In this document: piece by piece, positions 11,986 through 25,404 of the stretch | Layout: every line of letters begins with the position of its first letter | Numbering within the stretch: the first letter of the stretch is position 1 | Assembly (NCBI RefSeq): GCF_932274485.2 | Contig: NC_065881.2 | Coordinates: 17,456,613-17,520,612 of the forward strand | Source: Patella vulgata | Lineage: Eukaryota; Mollusca; Gastropoda; Patellidae | Length of the DNA stretch: 64,000 bases | Direction of reading: 5' to 3' | Notes under the pieces: generated by a model | What the model was told of the DNA's origin: nothing | What the model saw: the letters and a program-made list of their open reading frames with translations, nothing else | The model's database searches: none | Translations under genes and position numbers: made by a program

Positions 11986-13592
11986 AACTGGACTGTTCAG
12001 CTGGTCTTGTACCCATAATTGAGAGCCGCTCAATCATACAACGAAGGGGCCATGATTCACGAAGTTACGACTCAATACATGTCAATATTAGGGATATCAA
12101 GTTTCGTCATATATCGGATTAAAGTTGTAACATGTAGACAGTCCACAAAGAAATGTGAACCACCGACGTTTGGACGAAAATATACATCCACATGAAAATA
12201 TAGGCGTATAAAAAAAAAAGAATTGATGACCGTTGGCGATATACAGAGACATAACAATAGTAAAATCCAAATTACACAAGAACTCCATCAATATTTTAAT
12301 AAACATGTTACAGTAAAGGAACACCAGCTAACAGGTCTTTGACACACATTTACATAGACAAGTGATTTGATGGACTTTTAATAAGGATATCGGTTTAAAC
12401 TACAAGATGAAACAAGCCCGAATGATACATTCTAGAAAAATGAATGAGACTGCCTACATAGTATCGTCGAATGTGTGAGCTTTACTGGATCTTTTTCTGT
12501 TCTGTATCAGAAGCCCATCGCCTAATATGGACTGCCAACTACCAGTTATCAGAAATAACTGGGTGGCCAACCACAAGTCATCGGTGATAACTGGCTACGT
12601 CGAGGACCAATGAATGGGGTGTGCACATCAGAATACCCAATAGAAGCGAGAAGTCGCCAGTATATCGCATAGATGTAAATCAGCCACAATCCTAGATTAA
12701 CAATGTCATTCATATACCTTGAATTCAGGTCTGTGTAAATGTTGATTACAGTTCCCAAAGAACAGAAGTTCCAAATAGATACGGATGTGCTTGTGTACTT
12801 GTTCTAAGAAGTAATGGTAAGTCTGCAGCCTCCAACCATTACATTAACCAGAATACAAAAAATCTGAATCCATTTTGGTGTTATGTTTCTGGATTAGAGA
12901 AGAAACTGTTTATGTTTGAAGACTAGCTATCTCATCATTTCGAACTTGTGAAACCTACAAGAATTCTGTTCTCCAAACAATAACACAAAGAACCTGTCTC
13001 GACCTACAAGAATTTTAATCTCCAGAATATAACAGAACTTAGAACTGCTGAAACATGTTCCGCAAGTAGCAAAAAGAAAACAATGTTATATATTATGTGG
13101 ACTAGGAAAAATAATCCCGGTGTTGTGTTTTCTCCTGATAGAGATAAACATCTTCAGTCTCTTTATATTGGATGATGAAGTTATGACATGTTAATCTATC
13201 TAGCCTAGACATAACTAGACTTGATCCCACGAGTAGCTTTACACCAAATTCCAACTAAAAGTCAATGTTACCAAGGACCCCTATTTTAAAATGGTTTTTA
13301 ACTTGCCAGTGGAATGTCCTTTACTGTACATATTAGACGGACCAATGAGAAATTTAGAAAATATATACAGTTCATACATAAACCTGATATTGCCAATCTA
13401 GAGTTTCCAGTAAATAAAGGAAGGGAGATCTTGGGGAAATAAACCTATATTTCAAGTTTCGCCAAAATCGTATAACAATTTTGACCTGTAGAGTGTACAC
13501 AAACAAATGTGAACGGACACGTGGATGTATAAAAAGTCTTCAATGAATTTAAAGCGAAAATTAAGTTAATCCCAACTGAACTAAATGGAACT
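11986..13592 (+). repeat. Spacer S3 of the satellite field
   Basis: Copy of S2 (5961-7612). It holds a segment near 13360-13400 absent from S2 and small deletions elsewhere. No gene seen. It separates satellite blocks T2 and T3. Confidence 0.75.
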
Positions 13593-16500
13593 GAACTGAA
13601 CTGTTCAGCTGTTCTTATCCCCATAATTGAAAGCCGCTCAGTCTGCAGCTTGCCACTACGCTCAAGAAAAGCAATCAGAAAAACTGTACTCTCCTTTTAT
13701 TCCATATCGTCCAAACAGATCACCATACTGCCTTGCCTGCATCCTCTTCCATCTGTGTCCACCATTCTGTATCCACCAAATTGCCTTGCCTGCATCCACT
13801 GCCATCTGTATCCACCATTCTGCATCCACCAACCTGGTTCTGGAAAAACAAACTTAGGTGGCCGAAAGCAATTAGTACATGTGCAATGACAAACAAAAAT
13901 GAAATGAAAACTAAATTAACTTAATCCCTACTGAACTGGACTGTTCAGTTGGTATTATCAGAATTAAGAGACGCTCAGTCTGTACACTGCCACTACCCCC
14001 AAGAAAATCAGTCAGAAAAAAACAGTACTCTCCTTTCATTCCAGATCGTCCAAACAGATCACCACACTGCCTTGCCTGCATCCACTTCCATCTGTGTCCA
14101 CCATTCTGTATCCACCATACTGCCTTGCCTGCATCCTCTGCCATCTGTATCCACCATTCTGCATCCACCAATCTGGTTCTTGAAAAACAAACTTAGGTGG
14201 CCGAAAGGAATTAGTACATGTGCAGTGACAAACAAAAATGAAATGAAACCCAAATTAACTTAATCCCTACTGAAACGGACTGTTCAGCTAGTATTATCAG
14301 AAAAAAGCTGTACTCTCCTTTCATTCCAAATCGTCTAAACAGATCACCATATAGCCTTGCCTGCATCCTCTTCCGTCTGTATCCACCATTCTGTATCCAC
14401 CATACTGCCTTGCCTGCATCCTCTGCCATCTGTATTGACCATTCTGCATCGACCAACCTGGTTCTGGAAAAACAAACTTAGGTGGCCGAAAGCAATTAGT
14501 ACATGTGCAATGACAAACAAAAATGAAATGAAAACTAAATTAACTTAATCCCTACTGAACTGGACTGTTCAGCTGATATTATCAGAATTAAGCGACGCTC
14601 AGCCTGCAGCCTGTCACTACCCCTAAGAAAATCAGTTAGAAAAAAACTACTCTCCTTTTATTCCCAATCGTCTAAACAGATCACCATACGGCCTTGCTTG
14701 CATCCTCTTCCGTCTGTATCCACCATTCTGTATCCACCATACTGCCTTGCCTGCATCCTCTGCCATCTGTATTGACCATTCTGCATCCACCAACCTGGTT
14801 CTGGAAAAACAAACTTAGGTGGCCGAAAGCAATTAGTACATGTGCAATGACAAACAAAAATGAAATGAAAACCAAATTAACTTAATCCCTACTGAACTGG
14901 ACTGTTCAGCTGATATTATCAGAATTAAGCGACGCTCAGCCTGCAGCCTGCCACTACCCCCAAGAAAATCAGTCAGAATAAAGCTGTACTCTCCTATTCC
15001 AAATCGTCCAAACAGATCACCACACTGCCTTGCCTGCATCCTCTTCCATCTGTATCCACCAAATTGCCTTACCTGCATCCTCTGCCATCTGTATCCACCA
15101 TTCTGCATCCACCAACCTGGTTCTTGAAAAACAAACTTAGGTGGCCGAAAGCAATTAGTACATGTGCAATGACAAACAAAAATGACATGAAAACCAAATT
15201 AACTTAATCCCTACTGAACTGGACTGTTCAGCTGGTATTATCAGAATTAAGAGACGCTCAGTCTGCAGCTTGCCACTGACCCTAAGAAAATCATTCAGAA
15301 AAGAAACTGTACTCTCCTTTTATTCCAAATCGTCCAAACAGATCACCACACTGCCTTGCCTGCATCCTCTTCCATCTGTATCCACCCTACTGCCTTGCCT
15401 GCATCCTCTGCCATCTGTATTGACCATTCTGCATGGACCAACCTGGTTCTGGAAAAACAAACTTAGGTGGCCGAAAGCAATTAGTACATGTGCAATGACA
15501 AACAAAAATGAAATGAAAACCAAATTAACTTAATCCCTACTGAACTGGACTGTTCAGCTGATATTATCAGAATTAAGCGACGCTCAGCCTGCAGCCTGTC
15601 ACTACCCCTAAGAAAATCAGTCAGAAAAAAAACTGTACTCTCCTTTTATTCAAAATCGTCTAAACAGATCACCATACGGCCTTGCCTGCATCCTCTTCCG
15701 ACTGTATCCACCATTCTGTATCCACCATACTGCCTTGCCTGCATCCTCTGCCATCTGTATTGACCATTCTGCATCCACCAACCTGGTTCTGGAAAAACAA
15801 ACTTAGGTGGCCGAAAGCAATTAGTACATGTGCAATGACAAACAAAAATGAAATGAAAACCAAATTAACTTAATCCCTACTGAACTGGACTGTTCAGCTG
15901 ATATTATCAGAATTAAGCGACGCTCAGCCTGCAGCCTCCCACTACCCCCAAGAAAATCAGTCAGAATAAAGCTGTACTCTCCTTCTATTCCAAATCGTCC
16001 AAACAGATCACCACACTGCCTTGCCTGCATCCTCTTCCATTTGTGTCCACCATTCTGTATCCACCATACTGCCTTGCCTGCATCCTCTGCCATCTGTATC
16101 CACCATTCTGCATCCACCAACCTGGTTCTTGAAAAACAAACTTAGGTGGCCGAAAGCAATTAGTACATGTGCAATGACAAACAAAAATGACATGAAAACC
16201 AAATTAACTTAATCCCTACTGAACTGGACTGTTCAGCTGGTATTATCAGAATTAAGAGACGCTCAGTCTGCAGCCTGCCACTACCCCCAAGAAAATCATT
16301 CAGAAAAGAAACTGTACTCTCCTTTTATTCCAAATCGTCCAAACAGATCACCACACTGCCTTGCCTGCATCCTCTTCCATCTGTATCCACCATACTGCCT
16401 TGCCTGCATCCCCTGCCATCTGTTTCCACCATTCTGCATCCACCAACCTGGTTCTGGAAAAACAAACTCAGGTGGCCGAAAGAAATTAGTACATGTGCAA

Positions 16501-19500
16501 TTTCAAACAAAAATGAAATGAAAACCAAATTAACTTAATCCCTACTGAACTGGACTGTTCAGCTGGTATTATCAGAATTAAGAGACGCTCAGTCTGCAGC
16601 CTGCCACTGACCCTAAGAAAATCAGACAGAAAAAAACTGTACTCTCCTTTTATTCCAAATCCGCCAAACAGATAACCATACGGCCTTGTCTGCATCCGCT
16701 TCCATCTGTGTCCACCATTCTGTATCCACCATTCTGTGTCCACCATACTGCCTTGCCTGCATGCTCTGCCATCTGTATCCACCATTCTCCATCCACCAAC
16801 CTGGTTCTGGAAAAACAAACTCAGGTGGCCGAAAGCAATTAGTACATGTGCAATTTCAAACAAAAATGAAATGAAAACCAAATTAACTTAATCCCTACTG
16901 AACTGGACTGTTCAGCTGGTATTATCAGAATTAAGAGACGCTCAGTCTGCAGCCTGCCACTACCCCAAAGAAAATCAGTCAGAAAAAAATTGTACTCTCC
17001 TTTTATTCCAAATCATCCAAACAGATCACCATACTGCCTTGCCTGCATCCACTTCCATCTGTATCCACCATTCTGTATCCACCATACTGCCTTGCTTGCA
17101 TCCTCTGCCATCAGTATCCACCACTCTGCATCCACCAACCTGGTTCTTGAAAAACAAACTAAGGTGGCCGAACGAAATTAGTACATGTGCAATGACAAAC
17201 GAAAATGACATGAAAACCAAATTAACTTAATTCCTACTGAACTTGACTGTTCAGCTGGTATTATCAGAATTAAGAGACGCTCAGTCTGCAGCCTACCACT
17301 ACCCCCAAGAAAATCAATCAAAAAACTGTACTCTCCTTTTATTCCAAATCGTCAAAACAGATCACCACACTGCCTTGTCTGCATCCTCTTCCATCTGTGT
17401 CCACCATTCTGTATCCACCATTCTGTATCCTCCATACTGCCTTGCCTGCATCCTCTGCCATCTGTATTGACCATTCTGCATCGACCAACCTGGTTCTGGA
17501 AAAACAAACTTAGGTGGCCGAAAGCAATTAGTACATGTGCAATGACAAACAAAAATGACATGAAAACCAAATTAACTTAATCCCTACTGAACTGGACTGT
17601 TCAGCTGATATTATCAGAATTAAGCGACGCTCAGCCTGCAGCCTGTCACTACCCCTAAGAAAATCAGTCAGAAAAAAAACTGTACTCTCCTTTTATTCCA
17701 AATCGTCTAAACAGATCACCATACGGCCTTGCCTGCAACCTCTTCCGTCTGTATCCACCATTCTGTATCCACCATACTGCCTTGCCTGCATCCTCTGCCA
17801 TCTGTATTGACCATTCTGCATCTACCAACCTGGTTCTTGAAAAACAAACTTAGGTGGCCGAAAGCAATTAGTACATGTGCAACGACAAACAAAAATGAAA
17901 TGAAAACCAAATTAACTTAATCCCTACTGAACTGGACTGTTCAGCTGATATTATCAGAATTAAGCGACGCTCAGCCTGCAGCCTGTCACTACCCCCAAGA
18001 AAATCAGTCAGAAAAAAAACTGTACTCCTTTTATTCCAACTCGTCTAAACAGATCACCATACTGCCTTGCCTGCATCCTCTTCCGTCTGTGTCCACCATT
18101 CTGTATCCACCATTCTGTATCCAACATACTGCCTTGCCTGCATGCTCTTCCATCTGTATCGACCATTCTGCATCCACCAACCTGGTTCTGGAAAAACAAA
18201 CTTAGGTGGCCGAAAGCAATTAGTACATGTGCAATGACAAACAAAAATGAAATGAAAACCAAATTAACTTAATCCCTATTGAACTGGACTGTTCAGCTGG
18301 TATTAATAGAATTAAGAGACGCTCAGTCTGCATCCTGCCACTACCCCCAAGAAAATCAATCCAAAAAATTGTACTCTCCTTTTATTCCAAATCGTCTAAA
18401 CAGATCACCATAATGCCTTGCCTGCATCCTCTTCCGTCTGTGTCCACCATTCTGTATCCACCATACTGCCCTGTCTGCATCCAATGCCATCTGTATCCAC
18501 CATTTTGCATCCACCAACCTGGTTCTTGAAAAACAAACTTAGGTGGCCGAAAGCAATTAGTACATGTGTAATGACAAACAAAAATGAAATGAAAACCAAA
18601 TTAACTTAATCCCTACTGAACTGGACTGTTCAGCTGGTGTTATCAGAATTAAGAGATGCTCAGTCTGCAGGCTGCCACTACCCAAATAAAATCAGTCAGA
18701 AAAAAAACTGTACTCTTCTTTTATTCCAAATCGTCTAAACAGATCATCACACTGCCTTGCCTGCATCCTCTTCCGTCTGTGTCCACCATTCTGTATCCAC
18801 CATTCTGTATCCAACATACTGCCTTGCCTGCATGCTCTTCTATCTGTATCCACCATTTTGCATCCACCAACCTGGTTCTGGAAATACAAACTTAGGTGGC
18901 CGAAAGCAATTAGTACATGTGCAATGACAAACAAAAATGAAATGAAAACCAAATTAACTTAATCCATACTGAACTGGACTGTTCAGCTGGTATTATCAGA
19001 ATTAAGAGACGCTCAGTCTGCAGCCTGTCACTACCCCGAAGAAAATCAATCCAAAAAAATTGTACTCTCCTTTTATTCCAAATCGTCTAAACAGATCACC
19101 ATACTGCCTTGCCGGCATGCTCTTCCGTCTGTGTCCACCATTCTGTATCCACCATACTGCCTTGCCTGCATCCTCTGCCATCTGTATCCACCATTCTGCA
19201 TCCACCAACCTGGTTCTTGAAAAACAAACTTAGGTGGCCGAAAGCAATTAGTTCATGTGTAATGACAAACAAAAATGAAATGAAAACCAAATTAACTTAA
19301 TCCCTACTGAACTGGACTGTTCAGCTGGTATTATCAGAACTAAGAGACGCTCAGTCTGCAGCCTGCCACTACCCCCAAGAAAATCAGTCAAAAAAACCTG
19401 TACTATCCTTTTATTCCAAATCGTCCAAGCAGATCACCATACTGCCTTGCCTGCATCCTCTGCCATCTGTATCCACCATTCTGCATCCACCAACCTGGTT

Positions 19501-19541
19501 CTGGAAAAACAAACTTAGGTGGCCGAAAGCAATTAGTACAT
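13593..19541 (+). repeat. Satellite block T3 (~17 units plus a partial)
   Basis: Same satellite as T2. Unit starts lie near 13593, 13930, 14273, 14553, 14892, 15217, 15540, 15882, 16221, 16549, 16903, 17238, 17588, 17930, 18282, 18613, 18970 and 19308. One unit (about 14273-14552) is shorter by an internal deletion. The last unit stops after GCAATTAGTACATGG, where the right inverted arm begins. Runs of adjacent units in T3 match runs in T2 (for example 15.9-17.3 kb resembles 9.3-10.8 kb), which indicates multi-unit block duplication and not only single-unit slippage. Confidence 0.95.
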
Positions 19542-19935
19542 GGACCCAATATAGAGGTTATAATTTTTATCCTATTTCATAAACCGTTTGAATTCGAATT
19601 TCGTTAAAATCGGACCAAAACTGACAGACAAAATGGCCGCCCCTCATACTCAAATAGTGTAAAAATATGGTATATCAAGGTTGTGGACCCTCTAGAGTTG
19701 ACAATTTTCTTCTGATTTTGATGAAACTTGAAATGTAAGTTTATAACCCACTGATCTCAGTTCCTATCGATATTCGCGTATATCGGACCATAACTTCCTG
19801 AATTATGGCCCCTGATTGTATGAAAAATCGCATTTTTAGCTTGTGGACCCTATAGAGATCACAATTTTTATCTGATTTAAAAAATCGTTTGAATATATCA
19901 AGCTTTTTAACTTTTGGACCCTATAGAGATCACAA
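19542..19935 (-). repeat. Right inverted arm of the satellite field
   Basis: On the minus strand this reads like 4100-4640: CTAGAGGGTCCACAA, AGCTAAAAATGCG, CATACAATCAGGGGCCATAA, TTCAGGAAGTTATGG, and AAGTTTCATCAAAATC. Two to three subrepeats are present. Together with the left arm it brackets the satellite field as a long imperfect inverted repeat. Confidence 0.7.
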
Positions 19936-22516
19936 ATCATACATTAAAATATTTTTCACTAATTTTGAAAAGTAAATAAACACTGAAAATTTTGGCTAAA
20001 ATCAAAATTTCCCCACACAAATTTGTCAAATATTTTTGAAATTTTACCAATTCACTTTTTTTACTATCAAAATGTCATATATCACATTTTGTGACAATTT
20101 GGATATCATATCATCAAATTTAGGCCTTTCATCCACCGTCAGGTTGTTTCCATACAGGAGGCAGACTACCATTAATATTCCCATTGACTTCAATGTTAAT
20201 TCTGGCCTCTTTGCCCACCTCCAACTTTTCCCCAAATTTTTGATGGGCTGAATCTTTTCACTACAGACAGAGGAACAAATGGTCATGTCTTTGCACTAAA
20301 ATTTGTATGAGGTTCACCACCAAAATTTTGAGATAAAAAAACTTGAAGAAGCATACTAAAAACATGTAACTAGTTGCCATACATATCACCGTAGCCAACC
20401 TGATAACCCCGTTATCCTTCTGCCTCAAAATCATGAATATTTACCAGAACCTAGCAGAAAATGTTAATTCAAACCCTCTTTGTCCATTCTAGACCAAAAA
20501 ATCAACAAAAATGGGCATGCAAAAGGGGAGAAAGGAGACAATGAGAGAATTGCTATAAATAGACGAACTATAATTTGTGAGTACCGGGATGGTGAAATTT
20601 AATAGTGGTCTGCCTCCATTATATGGTTTTATAAGTTCATATATCATCAAAATTATTTTCTTTATAGCTTCACATTTATTTTTGCAACACTTTTATAATA
20701 CAGAATCAAAAAAATATAATTACTGCAGAAATGGTGACCCTTTTAAGTTATGTACTGTTTTATATACCGGATTGCAGCTCAGGTCCATGGGCCTTTTGTT
20801 CTAGAATTGAAGATTCTTTCTTAATTTTGTCGAAATGTGAGTTCTGTAAAAAGCTTTAAAGCGTTTCAAACAAGTCATATCAAAAATATTCAAAATATTG
20901 GAATATTTTTCAAAAATTGACTTTCTTTTACCTTTTTCTACAAAATGGTCCATTTTTGACACTTTGTATGCCTCAAATAACAATATTTCCCTATTTGTGG
21001 GAAAGTCTGAGATGAAAGGCATTTATTTCTAAAAGCCTTGGCCGGTATACAAGAAGACAAGCTGCAAATTGGTTGCATTGAAGGTAACTGTAAGGAACTA
21101 TAGTGAAACTTGTAAGCCCACCCCCTAAAAATGCTGGTGTGGTAACAAATCCCACGTGTGTCCACATAAGTAATACTGTTGGTGGAATATGGCTAAAAGC
21201 CATGTTCTTCTATCCCTGGCTTATATACATATAAATAATCACAGTTAGTTATAAGAAGTATGAATTATTTATTAAAATATGGATTGATAAATGTAAAACA
21301 AATGCTGTATTTAGGTGATAACCAGCCACTCTAATAAAAGGGTCACAACGCACTATTTTTGTTTAAAAAAAAGGGGAATATTTCAATATTTAAAATACTT
21401 TAGCAATCAGAGGTATCCTTGAAATTACATAGTGTAAATATTTTGTGGAAGCAAGTTGTTTTAATCTTTACATCAATTTCCTGACAAAATGAGGTGGAAA
21501 AAGGGAGTTATGACATAATTCATAGCATAAAAGGGGTATGAAAAGGCTGTTAATTAATATTTTATTGCTCTGTAAGTGCCACATTTTAAAAGATCACCAC
21601 AAATAATAGATTTACATCCAAAATGTAAAACATTAAGCTGCAAAAAACATATCTGCAACATATCCATTTTGGGGTGTGGACTCATTTGGAAGAAATGGAT
21701 TACATGTTTGGCTATAAACAAAAAGTTTTAGAAATCCTTGAATTCTTATATGTAACTATTTTGTTTGTGCCAAATAAAATGCTTGGTTACAATTCAAGAA
21801 CAAAATCCAATTACTGCTAATTTAGAGTCAACAAATGTTCAATTGAATATCCAAGTATCATGTTCAAGAAAAGGGGTGGGGTGGGGAGGGTGAGCCAGTC
21901 TAAATGAAATGAAGACAGAGAAATTTCCCTGCAAATACATAGATTTTACTTTCTCGAGAAGGAAAATACAACAATTTCAGGTTTTGAAAGATTAAAATTG
22001 TGTTAAGCCAGAGGAACATAGCAGCAAAATGCAGTTCACTCATGTTTTGAAAATTCTAACATACCTCAACAGTACATAATTAGACTAAATTTCTTAATTT
22101 TTAAATTTTTGACAAACACATGGATACTTTTTCAATATCTACAAACACATGGATCCTTTCCAAGTTATTTAACAATGGAAATAAAGAGATGCAAGACATT
22201 TTGGTTCATTTTACAACAGATGAATAATTAAAATTTTGACAGCAATATTGGGGGTAATCTGGAGAATTTCAGACAACTTATCATGATTTTTAGGCAAAAT
22301 TGAGTGAAATTATGATACTTTCTTCCCGACTAGCCTTTATGATGCAGAAAAAGTAAAAATCATACATTAAAATATTTTCCACTAATTTTGAAAAGTAAAT
22401 AAACTCTGAAAATCACAAAATTTTGACTAAAATCAAAATTTCCCCTCATAAAATTTGTCAAATATTTTTGAAATTTTACCATTTCACTTTTTTTTATTAT
22501 CAAAATGTCATATATC
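19935..22516 (+). repeat. ~150-bp direct repeats around 2.3 kb
   Basis: 19935-20083 and 22358-22516 match: both start AATCATACATTAAAATATTT, contain CTAATTTTGAAAAGTAAATA, CTAAAATCAAAATTTCCCC and TTTTTGAAATTTTACCA, and end at AAAATGTCATATATC. The DNA between them (20084-22357) is AT-rich with no conserved frame. I could not find terminal dinucleotides, primer sites or coding sequence that would make these the ends of a known element type, so I call only the repeats. Confidence 0.65.
20084..22357. other. AT-rich DNA, no gene seen
   Basis: Short frames only. Near 20765-20800 a GCTCAGGTCCATGGGCCTTT motif resembles the end of a widespread mollusc repeat, but I could not fix its limits. A G-rich stretch lies at about 21870-21895. 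Confidence 0.5.
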
Positions 22517-22741
22517 TATGGTGGCTGATAGTGGCCATTTTAAATCTAGCCCTTTTCATAACGCGACAACACGACATCACGACAGTATTGACACAATCAT
22601 ACAACACTTTACTCTGTCGTAACATCGTGTTATTTTTGTCGTAACATCGAGATGTCAACTTGTCGGCTTAGTCTCTTTCTACAAGTCACAAAAATACAAC
22701 TGTACTCATTACATCATATAAGTAGCAGATTAGATAAATAT

Positions 22742-23019
22742 GAGAAAGAGAGAGAGAAATGGGGTTTAACGTCCACTCGACACAAACTAGGTCATTTCGG
22801 GACTAACACATGGTTTGATTTTATTTCAATAATTCGCTTGCGCGTAGGGGTCTTTAGCAGTGGGAGGAAACCGGAGGACCCGGAGAAAACCCACGAGGCT
22901 GGACAGGCGATCCTACTCCTTGCCACGTACAACCAGGGATTCGAAACCACGCCAGTTGACTCAATGACAGACTTTATGATACAGCGCGCACGTGCTAACC
23001 ATTCAGCCACCCAACCCCC
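22742..23019 (-). repeat. SINE-B copy
   Basis: Near full-length in reverse: (GA)n at the left is the (CT)n tail, then GGGTTTAACGTCCACTCGAC, CATTTCGGGACTAACACATG, the GGAGGAAACCGGAGGACCC core, and at the right GCACGTGCTAACCATTCAGC, the reversed head. A loose repeat of TAGATAAATAT before and TAGGTAAATAT after may be the target-site duplication. Confidence 0.88.
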
Positions 23020-24796
23020 CTAGGTAAATATAAATAAGACTCCTGCAAAAGAGATAATAGGAAAACGTTGATTAATTATTTGTTTTCTCAAAATAATGAA
23101 ACATTTTGCGCCCAAAAGTGAATTATATTTGGTATTATATTCAAAAAATCTTGAATTACAATAGCAGAAACCAAAGTGAATTAGCTATGTTATTTCCTTG
23201 AATAAGAAGTGGTTTCGGGAGGTATCGAACAAGTTAGCATACATTGCCTGGTGTACGACACCCACCAATACTTATAGATGACTGGAGCGATAGTCTAGAG
23301 GAGATTTCAGAAGATTTCACATTGGTTTTATTACAGGGTGGGAAGGGGATTGTAGAAAGAATCAAATCAGGCCACATTCTTTAAAATCACCGCATTGGTG
23401 TAGCACGCCACCCTTATATATGCAGGAGATGTTTTTTTTTTTATGAGGTGCAGAAAACGATTCGCAACTGTTATTGACCTTATCGCATATTCACCCGTTT
23501 GGCATCACTAATGAGATGATTAAAAATAGGCCCAGTATTGCCTTCAACTATGAACACACTCTAAAAGTCCGATACGCCCCCTCCCCCAGAATCAATAAAA
23601 CGGTATCAAGCATGTTTGATGCGACTGGAAAATAATATGTCTAAAATTGATTAAACATCATAGGGTAGTATTCGGATTGGTTCATATCGGACCATAAATT
23701 CGTGGATTATTGCCCCTTATTGTACAAAAAATCACGTTTTATTTAATTTTCAAAAGTTCAAATATGTCTCTCTTTTACATAATAACCACGTATCCTTTAC
23801 CGCAAAAGTGAAATATGTACAAAGCCTGTGAACCATCCAGGGACGACAATTCGTTTTCCGATTTAGATGATACTTAAAAAAGTGTAAAGAATCAAAGGAT
23901 CTTAGTTGAGTTGATTTTGGAGCGCCTGACTTATTGATTGTTCATAAACTTACACCCTTAGAACATTTTTTTTTTCCTAGGATTAAGTAGAAATGAAATA
24001 AAATAGGTTTAACCTCCTGTTTTTCTGCACTGGCTGGGCAATTTAAATCAATTCTTGAACATGTCTAATTTCTGTGTTATTGTGGCTACGTATTAGCCCG
24101 GGTGGGGCAGATAAGTAGGACATTAAACACCAATGCATTTATTGTGGGCTTCGAGACCATGAGAGGAACATGTCTTAATCTGTATTCCGTGTTATTGTGG
24201 CTTCGATTCTATGAAAGTATCCGACAAGAAGAAAGGTGGGATATTTCAATTCCATGTCGGTCTTTAATTTTATAAGCCCATCTGCTGTTAAATACAGATA
24301 AGAAAACCGTGGTGCGATACCTACAGAATTGTACATGAGTTACGCCTCTTCACTGCATGTATCCAGCGAGCTCAAAAAACCTGATATTTTCACAATAACC
24401 AAAATGATAGACATGGTAAAAATACATGTAGATTGACATCGTATCCATGTAACCAGGTATTTTAATGATTATTACTGTCTAAATGATAAACTAAGCAATA
24501 TGCCAGTAATCAGTGATGGATCATGGTGAGGGTAACAGAGGCAAATGCCTCGGGCCCGGGCCCCAAAGGGATCCAGCGATTTTGTTACCCATTTCCCAAA
24601 TATCGTGAAACATAGTGGCCCTTTTTCCTTTTTTCGATGAGTTTTGAAATTATTAAGTTGGGGTACCCCAAGGGGCATCGGTCAGAATAAAAATTGATTT
24701 CAACGATTCCATGTTGGGTTGGTTGGCAGCGGAAAGTTTATATCAGAAATGTTTCCATAACCCGAAACCCGAAATAGTATTTCTGGTTTGGGCGCG
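23020..24796. other. Intergenic DNA, no gene seen
   Basis: AT-rich DNA. A diverged fragment of the inverted-arm repeat family is at about 23650-23745 (TATCGGACCATAAATTCGTGG, ATTATTGCCCC). A second short stretch of SINE-like remnants near 24000-24180 (TAACCTCCTG, ATTAAACACCAATGC) is too decayed to assign. Nothing else is supportable. Confidence 0.5.
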
Positions 24797-25058
24797 GGGG
24801 GGGGGGGGGGGGGCGGGGATGGCCAAATGTTTAGCACGTGCACGATGTATCATACGGTCTGTGGTGGAGTCAACTGGCGTGTATTCGATTCCCCGGTTGT
24901 ATGTGACAAGGAGTAGGGTCGCCTATCCAACCTTGTTGGTTTTCTCCGGGGCGCCCTGCTTCCCTCCCACTTCTAAAGACCCCTACGCGCAAGCGTATTA
25001 TTGAAATAAAATTGAACAATGTTTTAGTCCCAAAATGATCTAGTTTGTGTCGAGTTAT
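24797..25058 (+). repeat. SINE-B copy after a poly-G run
   Basis: A run of about 17 G at 24797-24813 leads into GGGATGGCCAAATGTTTAGC, ATCATACGGTCTG, GAGTCAACTGGCG, TTCGATTCCCCGG, and the usual core up to TAGTTTGTGTCGAGTT. The (CT)n tail is missing. Confidence 0.85.
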
Positions 25059-25404
25059 GCTGCCTCAGGGCCAGCCGACCTCATGATCCCTCACTGCCAG
25101 TAATAATAATGACGTAAATAACAACAAACAAGCAGGTTATATTTTCATATCGTGTTGGTTTATTTGATTGTTTTAAAGAAAGAAGAAGATTATACCATAG
25201 ATGTTTTATCTGACTGTTTGGATGTTTTAGATATTATAATTTATATTGTAGCTGTTGAAGAGGTTCATATGAATGTATTAGGAAAGGTTACAAAAGGACT
25301 CTCCACTTATAAATAAACAAGCCGTTATAATCCTTCCGAAAAAACACCCCACCATACTCTACTGTCTTAAACTCATTGTGCTATCGCTTTTCATATTTTT
25401 CGAC
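25059..25404. other. Intergenic DNA, no gene seen
   Basis: About 350 bp of AT-rich sequence with no feature I can support. Confidence 0.5.

Noticed and set aside
7646-19300. Many 60-100-residue reading frames in the satellite field, on both strands
   Set aside because: They recur only because the satellite unit length is a multiple of three. Each is closed by a stop within one unit, there is no signal peptide, domain or splice pattern, and changes between units do not respect codons.
7613-19541. CRISPR-like array
   Set aside because: Repeats are 339 bp without unique spacers, in a eukaryotic context with introns and SINEs.
19935-22516. Direct repeats as ends of an LTR-type element
   Set aside because: The repeats lack the usual end dinucleotides, no coding relic lies between them, and no flanking short duplication was seen.
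22652-23023. Reading frame of 123 residues and similar frames at 4987, 45741 and 45913
   Set aside because: They consist of SINE-B sequence (the core and tRNA-like head) on one strand or the other.
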